A program made the position numbers and the translations under genes. Shown piece by piece: positions 58,901-64,000 of a DNA stretch of 64,000 nucleotides. This DNA is from Aldrovandia affinis (Eukaryota; Chordata; Actinopteri; Notacanthiformes; Halosauridae): assembly GCA_029706075.1 (NCBI GenBank), contig JAINUG010000020.1, forward strand, positions 4,603,625 through 4,667,624. Direction: 5' to 3'. Below the pieces are notes generated by a model. The model was not told where the DNA came from and made no database searches. It worked only from the letters and a program-made list of their open reading frames with translations. Positions within the stretch are counted from its first letter, which is position 1. Each line of letters opens with the position of its first letter.

Positions 58901-61900
58901 CGCCAGGCCTTCGACGTGTGGCAGACCGTCACGCCACTGACCTTTGAGGAGATCCCCTACTCCGAGATCAAGAGTGAGAGGAAGGAGGCTGACATCATGA
59001 TCTTCTTCGCCTCCGGTTTCCACGGCGACAGCTCTCCTTTCGATGGCGAAGGAGGCTTCCTGGCCCACGCATATTTCCCTGGCCCTGGAATCGGAGGCGA
59101 TACGCACTTTGACTCGGATGAGCCCTGGACGTTGGGCAACGCCAATCATGATGGTAGGAGCACCTGATGGTTAATGGCACTCAAGACGTATATAATTATT
59201 ATTTGCTTGACCTACTAAGTTAACGTTGTTATGATGAGTCACAGCGACGTGGCAGTTACGATTGAACGTGAACGTTATGAATGTGAATAATTACGAGGAT
59301 GTACAGATAAGATTAATGAAAATAACTGACTAATCTAATGTCAGTTGTTTTCAAAAAGATTCCATGATCTCAGTTGTCTCCACAAATAAGCTGTGATATT
59401 AATATAATTTATTTTCAATTAATATAATTTATCAAAAAAATATATTGTGAGTTATTGACCAAAGAACTGCCTGTTTTAGGTGATTTGTTGGAGAAATGTG
59501 GAAGAAAACGTACATTTCTGCTGTCAAATGGAATGTCATATTAAATGTAATCTCTATTTCTTATTTATTTTATATGTATTGTGTTCCATTGTTACTTTGG
59601 AGATGTTAGCAGACCATGCAATAGTTTATGGGACATTCATTTCAATGATATGAACACAAAAGCAAAAACTGATGCCTGCAGACTAAGGGAAATAAAGAGC
59701 AAGAAATGTAGCTCATTGTGGCTGTAAGTAGAAAGGGTCTAACAACTAACAAATACGATTTGTGCTTTTACTGTTACTGGACCAGCAGATATGACTAGTG
59801 TGGGAAAATATATACACTACCGGTCAAAAGTTTTAGAAACCCCCATTTTCCAGTTTTTACTGAAATTTAAACAGTTCAAGTCCAGTAAATAACCTGAAAT
59901 GGTACAAAGGTAAGTGGTAAACTGCCAGAGGTATAAAAAATCAAAAAGGTTTAGGTTACCAAAAACTAAAAAATAATGTAAATTTCAGAGTTGTAAAAAA
60001 GGCCCTTTTCAGAGAACAAGTAATGGGTTAACGTGGGTTAACAGTCACTCTGTCCAAGTCGCCGACTCCAGCAAAAGAGCCCCAGACCATCACGCTTCCT
60101 CTTCCATGTTTGACAGTTGGTGTCACACACTGAGGAACCATCCTTTCGCCTTCTCGACGGCCTACAAAAATCTTTCAAAATTTCAAGATTTCAAATTTGG
60201 ATTAATTCATTCATAAGACCTTCTTCCAGTCTTCAGTAGTCCACTGGCGGTGCTTCATGGCCCAGACAAGCCCCTTTTTCTTATTTTGCCATTTTGGCAA
60301 TGGCTTTCTTACTGCCACTCGACCTGTCAAAACCTGCAGCTCGAAGTCTTCTCTTCACAGTTGAAACTGAGACTTCCTTACTTCGACCAGTGTTAAGCTG
60401 TGCTTGAAGCTGTTGTCCTGTGAGCTGCAAGATGTTGACTCTCAGAAACTTGTCTTCTGATTTTGTTGTGGCTTTGGGTCTGCCAGACCTCTTCCTGTCA
60501 GAGTTTCCTTCAGTTTCCAAGTGCCTTTTGATGGTGTAGGAAACTACTCACTGGACAAAAATTTACATTATTTTTCAGTTTTTGGTAACCTAAACTTTTT
60601 TTTTTAACCTCTGGCAGTTTACCGCTTACCTTTGTAGCATTTCAGGTTATTCACTGGACTTGAACTGATTAAATTTCAGTAAAAACTGGAAAACGGGGGT
60701 GTTCTAAAACTTTTGACCGGTAGTGTATGTAGATTGTGGTTCTATATATTTGTTCAATCGACTGAAAGTTTGAGATTGAATACTGGATGAATGTGGCCCC
60801 TGCGTTATGACTGGCTCCCCCATATGAGTGGACCCTGAGCTAGACCCACAGTGTATACATTCTCTACAGACTGCACCTCTGGTGTGTGACATATGGATAG
60901 TGACATCACACATGGAGCTTGGCATATGGGACACCCTGTAAATAGAAACTGCTTATTGTGTGTAGTGAAAGAGGAGTGTTTTGCTGACCCAGCAAATGCC
61001 CCACGGTGTCCCATGATGCACCGCTGTCCCACAATGCACCACTCTCATGTTCCATGCTAGTCTGATTGCGTCTTTCCTTCCATTAAACATTTGTCTTTCG
61101 AGCACTGCAACACCTTTAGCAGAGCTTGAAGGACACCATTGCGTGCAGTCTATGGTAACTGTTCTTCCTCTGTGCTGTCCCACAGGAAATGACCTGTCCT
61201 TCTGTGTCCCACAGGAAATTATCTGTTCCTCTGTGCCGTCCCACAGGAAATGACCTCTCAATCTGTGTCCTACAGGAAATTACTTGCTCCACTGTGTCCC
61301 ACAGCAAAAGATCGGTTCCTCTGTCTCCCACAGGAAATTACATGTTTCTCTGTCTCTCACAGGAAATGACCTGTTCCTGGTAGCGGTTCATGAGCTGGGC
61401 CACGCTCTGGGGCTAGAACACTCCAATGACCCCAGTGCCATCATGGCCCCTTTCTACCAGTACATGGAGACACACAACTTCAAGCTGCCCCTTGATGACC
61501 TTCAGGGCATTCAAAAAATATATGGTATGTTGCCTCGTTCACAATTCATATGTAAGATTGTCTTTGTTTAGATTAGATGTGTTATCATCTCCATGTGGAA
61601 ATACTGTATTTTAATTTGGAAATGAGAGTTTGTACTAAGGCCCAGGGCACAAAAACTTGAGCTCTTCTCAACTTGTTGACCCTAGTGAGGCCAATGTGTT
61701 ATCAGTGAAGTGATTATTCAAAGTATTATTGAAGGAAGAAAAACACCCTCCTTCTCCCTGGCGCTGTAGCCCATATTCCAGCCATGCAATATGAGGCCCA
61801 AACTCCTCCCAATGAGGGCGGTTCTGTGCCAAACTCCTCTTAATGAGGGCGGTTCTGTTCCAAACTCCTCCCAATGAGGACGGTCCTGTGCCAAGCTCCT

Positions 61901-62705
61901 CTCAATGAGGGCGGTTCTGTACCAAACCCCATCCAATGAGGGCGGTTCTGGTCCAAACTCCTCCCAATGAGAACGGTTCTGTTCCAGGTATCCCCACCGC
62001 CATGTTGGAGCCCACCAGGCCCCTGCCCACACTTCCCGCCCGCCGGATCCACTCCACCTCCGAGCGGAAACACGACCGGCAGTCCCGCCCACCACGCCCA
62101 CCCTCCGGGGACAAGCCCTCGTCTCCCGGGACTGGAAAACCCAACATCTGCGACGGCAACTTCAACACTGTGGCTTTCTTCAGGCGTGAGATGTTTGTTT
62201 TCAAGGTGAGATTAATTGCTCAAGCACCTAACTGAACCAAGAATCAAAATGTCTGAAGGATACAAGAGAAAAGGTTTGATCATTTTTTATGTATAATTTT
62301 ATTTTCCACATACAGAGGTCAATATTGACACAGGTTAACATTGTATTTCTTCTAGTAGCATCATCACAAATGTTCTTGATCGTCTCATTTTATCATGCGG
62401 CGCTTGCTGCTTGTATATATTTTAAGGATTGTACGTAGGGATCTAGTGTGCAGTCTGTAAATGTCTCGTTTGCAATCAGCAGGGAGTTGGTGGAACGTGT
62501 CCTAGTTTTGCTGCATACACCACATAAAGAGCTCTGATTGATGTACTTTTTGCTCTCCTCCATTAGGACCGTTGGTTTTGGCGACTGCGCAACAACAAAG
62601 TGCAGGAGGGTTACCCGATGCAAATCGAGCAGTTCTGGAAAGGCCTCCCCCCTCGGATTGATGCAGCTTACGAAAGATCAGATGGGAAGTTTGTCTTCTT
62701 TAAAG
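34318..62705 (+). CDS. mmp24: MMP24 (MT5-MMP), seven 5' exons; gene continues past window end
   Basis: Exons 34318-34443, 47069-47217, 55927-56043, 58849-59153, 61363-61524, 61988-62205 and 62567-62705 join in frame into 405 codons plus one base. The product is a membrane-type matrix metalloproteinase acting at the cell surface. Visible in order: a hydrophobic signal-like segment ([14 protein letters not shown]), propeptide [10 protein letters not shown], cysteine switch PRCGVPD (C99), furin site [16 protein letters not shown] (about 109-115), catalytic domain with [16 protein letters not shown], zinc motif [11 protein letters not shown] (H242, H246, H252) and Met-turn M260, a Pro-rich hinge, then [19 protein letters not shown] starting the hemopexin domain. 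Exon 3 residues [20 protein letters not shown] and the NANHDG segment favour MMP24 over MMP16/MMP15. The other hemopexin blades, membrane helix and tail lie outside the window. Zinc and furin roles are family knowledge. Confidence 0.93.
35266..35327. repeat. CG/CA/TA compound dinucleotide tract, Z-DNA-prone
   Basis: ACACATACGCGCGCGCGC is followed, after a single break at 35284, by (CA)n-CG-(TA)n to 35327. Nearly all of it alternates purine and pyrimidine. It lies about 820 bp after exon 1. Confidence 0.93.
36026..36081. repeat. (ATT)n microsatellite
   Basis: About 18 TTA/ATT units without interruption. Confidence 0.95.
41825..42712. mobile_element. DNA transposon with GGGGCCTGTCTCA ends (Harbinger-like, tentative)
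   Basis: The left end GGGGCCTGTCTCACAAAGGA and the inverse of the right end GGGGCCTGTCTCATGAAGCA match. The right subterminal sequence (CAGGATTAGTGGGTACGCAG...CTAACTTTGGG) also occurs in inverse orientation inside, at 42060-42135. No transposase is seen. A clear target-site duplication could not be fixed, so the superfamily is inferred from terminus style. Confidence 0.6.
42720..42955. repeat. Duplicated compound trinucleotide repeat
   Basis: Two head-to-tail units, about 115 bp apart, each have the order (GTT)n, GATGATGAGGATGATGAGGA, (AAT)n, (ATC)n and then ATAAAAATAWAATGTGTAA. The second is expanded. Confidence 0.85.
43073..43165. repeat. (CT)n microsatellite
   Basis: About 30 pure CT units (to 43133), then an interrupted CT-rich tail. 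A long polypyrimidine mirror repeat on the transcribed strand of MMP24. Confidence 0.95.
45270..45345. repeat. GT/GC-rich microsatellite
   Basis: Interrupted (GT)n with GC and CATG steps in MMP24 intron 1. Confidence 0.85.
46273..46490. mobile_element. 218-bp MITE with about 45-bp inverted ends and 10-bp flanking duplication (MULE-like, tentative)
   Basis: GGTCTAATGG occurs immediately outside both ends (46263-46272 and 46491-46500). The ends read GAGGCTAGATGCCCCTCTTC then CAGAGGAC, with ATCTGYGCTTGCGTC a little further in, on both strands. A 9-10-bp duplication plus long inverted ends suggests a Mutator-type element. Confidence 0.8.
46926..46980. repeat. (AATC)n microsatellite
   Basis: About 13 CAAT/AATC units with two interruptions, about 90 bp before MMP24 exon 2. 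Confidence 0.93.
47069..47217 (+). CDS. mmp24: MMP24 exon 2: propeptide
   Basis: Acceptor CTCTCTAG|ACTTGG and donor ATCGA|GTAAGT. It encodes [18 protein letters not shown], then [20 protein letters not shown] and LDQTTIE, the propeptide helices of membrane-type MMPs. It ends two bases into a Glu codon. Confidence 0.95.
47373..47599. mobile_element. MITE of the TAACTGCCAAAATAAAGG Tc1 family
   Basis: The left end ACAGGTAACTGCCAAAATAA and the inverse of the right end GGTAATTGTCAAAATAAAGG match the termini at 17934-18467 and 22449. The interior is unrelated GC-rich sequence. Confidence 0.8.
47809..48371 (+). repeat. 5' LTR
   Basis: About 563 bp, longer than the 3' LTR because of an extra segment around 48001-48110 that includes four copies of AGAGAATC. 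It contains AATAAA near 48267. Confidence 0.85.
48463..48945 (+). pseudogene. Gag-like fragment with CCHC zinc knuckle
   Basis: A single frame, broken by two TAG codons (48667 and 48688), runs through [20 protein letters not shown] to [14 protein letters not shown] at 48691-48732. The latter is an exact C-X2-C-X4-H-X4-C knuckle like those of retroelement nucleocapsids. This identifies the interior as gag-derived, although no capsid fold can be recognised by eye. Confidence 0.65.
48953..49859 (+). pseudogene. Coiled-coil ORF of the LTR element (frameshifted)
   Basis: Two open frames (48953-49294 and 49227-49859) overlap in different phases and appear to be one gene with a frameshift near 49290. 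The product is rich in Glu, Gln, Leu and Arg with heptad spacing, for example [32 protein letters not shown] and [17 protein letters not shown]. No family is recognised. It follows the zinc-knuckle frame, so it may be a C-terminal Gag extension or a captured host coiled-coil gene. Confidence 0.55.
50523..50536 (+). other. Polypurine tract
   Basis: GAGGAGGAGGAGGG lies immediately upstream of the 3' LTR start, the expected site for second-strand priming. Confidence 0.75.
50539..50990 (+). repeat. 3' LTR
   Basis: About 452 bp, colinear with the 5' LTR apart from indels. The sequence divergence between the two indicates an old insertion. Confidence 0.85.
52281..52534. mobile_element. Dispersed repeat inserted in the minisatellite
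   Basis: It starts ACAGTGCCAATAGATAGTCA and includes CTTTATTTACACATTTTGCC, resembling the repeat at 24376-24560. It is probably a Tc1-like end; the class is uncertain. Confidence 0.45.
52978..54442. mobile_element. 1.47-kb DNA transposon inserted in the minisatellite (Harbinger-like, tentative)
   Basis: It starts GGACCCTATTTTCGTGCCGG and ends, inverted, GGGCCCTATTTTGGTGAATT. It is flanked by TCT on both sides (a 3-bp duplication of the satellite unit). No transposase frame is found. Three-base duplications fit PIF/Harbinger, hence the tentative name. Confidence 0.72.
54892..55657. mobile_element. Truncated inverted copy of the 52978-54442 transposon
   Basis: Its right end (CGCCGGCACGAAAATACGGC) is the inverse of the left terminus at 52978. 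The body matches 52978-53935 in reverse with an internal gap of about 200 bp. The other terminus is missing. Confidence 0.82.
55927..56043 (+). CDS. mmp24: MMP24 exon 3: cysteine switch and furin site
   Basis: Acceptor GGCCCCCAG and donor TACAG|GTACGG. It encodes [20 protein letters not shown] then [18 protein letters not shown]. The Cys of PRCGVPD caps the zinc in the zymogen, and the RRRRNKR run is the expected furin cleavage site. A phase-2 donor splits the Ser codon that follows. Confidence 0.96.
56044..58848 (+). other. MMP24 intron 3
   Basis: It contains the 35-bp minisatellite array at 56640-57575. The remainder (56044-56400 and 57600-58848) shows no recognisable feature. Confidence 0.85.
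56400..57575. repeat. 35-bp minisatellite with higher-order repeat of about 300-370 bp
   Basis: The unit is AACTCCTGCTGTAGCTCTTT then GTCTTGAGCGGGTGG (35 bp). Clusters of units alternate with a spacer containing ACTTTCTATCCTGCTGTAGC and AGAACTTGATGTCATTATGT, itself present four times (about 56400, 56777, 57156 and 57426). The 372-codon minus-strand frame (56274-57392) exists because 35 is not a multiple of 3 and all three frames of the unit lack stops. Confidence 0.93.
58849..59153 (+). CDS. mmp24: MMP24 exon 4: catalytic domain, first part
   Basis: Acceptor CCTCCACAG and donor GATG|GTAGGA. It encodes [56 protein letters not shown] and [19 protein letters not shown], including the structural-zinc His and Asp and the calcium-binding residues of the MMP fold. 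Confidence 0.96.
59154..61362 (+). other. MMP24 intron 4
   Basis: It contains a deleted Tc1 element (59813-60727) and a 29-bp tandem array ending exactly at the exon 5 acceptor. Nothing else is recognised. Confidence 0.88.
59813..60727 (-). mobile_element. Internally deleted Tc1-type element, antisense
   Basis: It is flanked by TA with CACTACCGG inverted ends. On the minus strand it keeps a DNA-binding-domain frame (60281-60520, with [20 protein letters not shown] and [20 protein letters not shown]) and a broken start of the catalytic domain. It lacks the second Asp and the Glu. It shares both deletion junctions with the 2682-3589 copy. Confidence 0.9.
61170..61378 (+). repeat. 29-bp tandem array carrying splice acceptors, overlapping exon 5 start
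   Basis: Seven CACAG or variant acceptors end at 61185, 61214, 61246, 61275, 61304, 61333 and 61362. The spacing is 29 bp (one of 32). Each is preceded by a pyrimidine tract and followed by GAAATGACCTGTTCC-like bases, which are the first bases of exon 5. The unit therefore spans the intron-exon border. Confidence 0.93.
61363..61524 (+). CDS. mmp24: MMP24 exon 5: zinc-binding active site
   Basis: Acceptor CTCTCACAG and donor TATG|GTATGT. It encodes [20 protein letters not shown], then [19 protein letters not shown] and [22 protein letters not shown] binds the catalytic zinc, its Glu is the general base, and the Met of SAIMAP forms the Met-turn. Confidence 0.97.
61798..61987 (+). repeat. 31-bp minisatellite ending at the exon 6 acceptor
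   Basis: Six exact-register units (starts 61798, 61829, 61860, 61891, 61922, 61953) of CCAAACTCCTCCCAATGAGG GCGGTTCTGTG. The true acceptor CCAG at 61984-61987 occupies the first four positions of what would be unit seven, where the other copies have CCAA. Confidence 0.93.
61988..62205 (+). CDS. mmp24: MMP24 exon 6: hinge and start of hemopexin domain
   Basis: Acceptor CTGTTCCAG and donor TTCAAG|GTGAGA, phase 0 at the end. It encodes a Pro/Arg-rich hinge ([29 protein letters not shown]) followed by [20 protein letters not shown], whose Cys forms the hemopexin disulfide. Confidence 0.95.
62206..62566 (+). other. MMP24 intron 6
   Basis: 361 bp, AT-rich. Nothing else is visible. Confidence 0.9.
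62567..62705 (+). CDS. mmp24: MMP24 exon 7: hemopexin blade 1-2
   Basis: Acceptor CTCCATTAG and donor TTTAAAG|GTATTT. It encodes [20 protein letters not shown], then [20 protein letters not shown] and KFVFFKG. It ends one base into a Gly codon and the next exon is outside the window. Confidence 0.95.
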
Positions 62706-64000
62706 GTATTTGCACCTTCTTTCACATTTTATCTTTGCTTCAGAACATAAGAGACTTGAAAAAGATTGGCCTTCAGAATAGCAATGTGGAATTGTGTGTG
62801 TGCGCGCGTGTGTGTCTGTGAAATAAGAAGAGGTTGCACCTTTTCATTTCCTCACATTGGGGAGACGACGGGAGATTCAGTCAGGAGGTTGGTGCATCAG
62901 TGGCTGCTGTGTGATTACACCGGCCGCTCTGGGCACATATGAGTCCATGCGCTCTGACAATTGGCACAAGGAAAGATTGCTTAGGCGGCCTTATGGTATG
63001 TTCAACAGCCCACAGCAGAACCAGAGCAATCACACTCATGTGTCATAGCAGAGTGGCAATGGAGACTGCTGATGGATCAGTGAGATAACTTGTCCTTGTA
63101 ATAGGAGGAGGTCCGTTGTAGATGCCTCGACGGGACTAGTGCAGTCAGATGGGATGTTGCCCGCCTCCTGAAAGCAATGCGAGCACACACAGGACTTCAT
63201 CCCTGACCCCTGCACCAGGGCTCCCTTTGCTCCAGATAGTAGATTATTATCTCTGAATCCAGTGTGCCTCTTCTTGTTGGAGAGTTTCGGACCCCTGTCA
63301 TCTAAAGAATCAACAGGACCCGGGTAGAGATATTATAGGCCGGGCATATGGCTGTGTTTTTGGATGCATTAATACCTGCACACAGCTGTGTTTTTGGACG
63401 TGTTAATACCTGCACACGACTGTGTGTTTGGACTTGTTAATACCTGCACACAGCTGTGTGTTTGGATGAGTTAATACCTGCACGCGACTGTGTTTGGATG
63501 AGTTAATACCTGCACACAGCTGTGTGTTTGGACTTGTTAATACCTGCACACGACTGTGTTTGGATGAGTTAATACCTGCACACGACTGTGTGTTTGGTTG
63601 CATTAATACCTGCACACAGCTGTGTGTTTGGATGAGTTAATACCTGCACACGGGTGTGTGTTTGGATGAGTTAATACCTGCACACGGGTGTGTGTTTGGA
63701 TGAGTTAATACCTGCACACGGGTGTGTGTTTGGATGAGTTAATACCTGCACACGGCTGTGTGTTTGGACTTGTTAATACCTGCACACAGCTGTGTGTTTA
63801 GATGCATTAATACCTGCACACGACTGTGTGTTTGGATTAGTTAATACCTGCACACGGGTGTGTGTTTGGATGAGTGAGTTAATACCTGCACACGGGTGTG
63901 TGTTTGGATGAGTTAATACCTGCACACGACTGTATGTTTGGATGCATTAATACCTGCACACGACTGTGTGTTTGGATTAGTTAATACCTGCACATGGGTG
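62706..64000 (+). other. MMP24 intron 7 (partial)
   Basis: Nothing is recognised in 62706-63340. From 63345 the sequence is a 34-bp minisatellite that continues past the window end. Confidence 0.85.
63345..64000. repeat. 34-bp minisatellite in MMP24 intron 7
   Basis: About 19 units of GTTAATACCTGCACACGGGT followed by GTGTGTTTGGATGA, with GACTG, CAGCTG and GGGTG variants. The array is cut by the window end. Confidence 0.95.

Noticed and set aside
63345-64000. Regular direct repeats that look CRISPR-like
   Set aside because: Units are contiguous with no unique spacers and lie in a vertebrate intron, so this is a minisatellite. The same applies to 51788-55915 and 56400-57575.

Overview
This window is vertebrate nuclear DNA, almost certainly from a ray-finned (teleost) fish. 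The two protein-coding genes have vertebrate intron-exon structure with GT-AG junctions. The spaces between and inside them are filled with fish-type repeats: Tc1/mariner elements with CACTACCGG ends, tRNA-derived SINEs, L2-like and L1-like LINE tails, hAT-like, Harbinger-like and IS630-like DNA transposons, an LTR element, and many micro- and minisatellites. I cannot name the species from the sequence.

Left part (1-10.4 kb): FAM83C on the plus strand. Four coding exons (427-939, 1781-1948, 5439-5563, 8011-9028) join in frame to give about 607 residues. The product is a pseudo-phospholipase-D (DUF1669) scaffold of the FAM83 family. Intron 2 holds two neighbouring Tc1 elements, and intron 3 holds a SINE and a minisatellite that runs into the exon 4 acceptor. 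The 3' UTR carries a perfect 33-bp-arm hairpin.

Middle (10.4-34 kb): no host gene recognised. It is an intergenic graveyard of transposons. The most notable part is a three-layer nest at 28.36-31.05 kb: an L2-like LINE fragment is split by a hAT-like element with an 8-bp target-site duplication, which is itself split by a Tc1-type element whose 351-codon transposase gene is intact and has a D-D-36-E triad.

Right part (34-64 kb): the 5' two thirds of MMP24 (membrane-type-5 matrix metalloproteinase) on the plus strand. Seven exons (34318-34443, 47069-47217, 55927-56043, 58849-59153, 61363-61524, 61988-62205, 62567-62705) encode the signal/propeptide region, cysteine switch, furin site, catalytic zinc domain, hinge and first hemopexin blade. 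The remaining hemopexin blades, stalk, membrane anchor and cytoplasmic tail lie beyond the window. Its introns contain an LTR retroelement with a gag-like zinc knuckle and a coiled-coil ORF but no recognised pol, several DNA transposons, and minisatellites of 28, 35, 29, 31 and 34 bp.

The most unusual signal is that minisatellites repeatedly abut 3' splice sites (FAM83C intron 3; MMP24 introns 2, 4 and 5). In MMP24 intron 4 the 29-bp unit itself contains a splice acceptor plus the first bases of exon 5, so six decoy acceptors precede the real one. One of them is exactly 87 nt upstream and opens a stop-free, in-frame 29-residue extension inside the catalytic domain.
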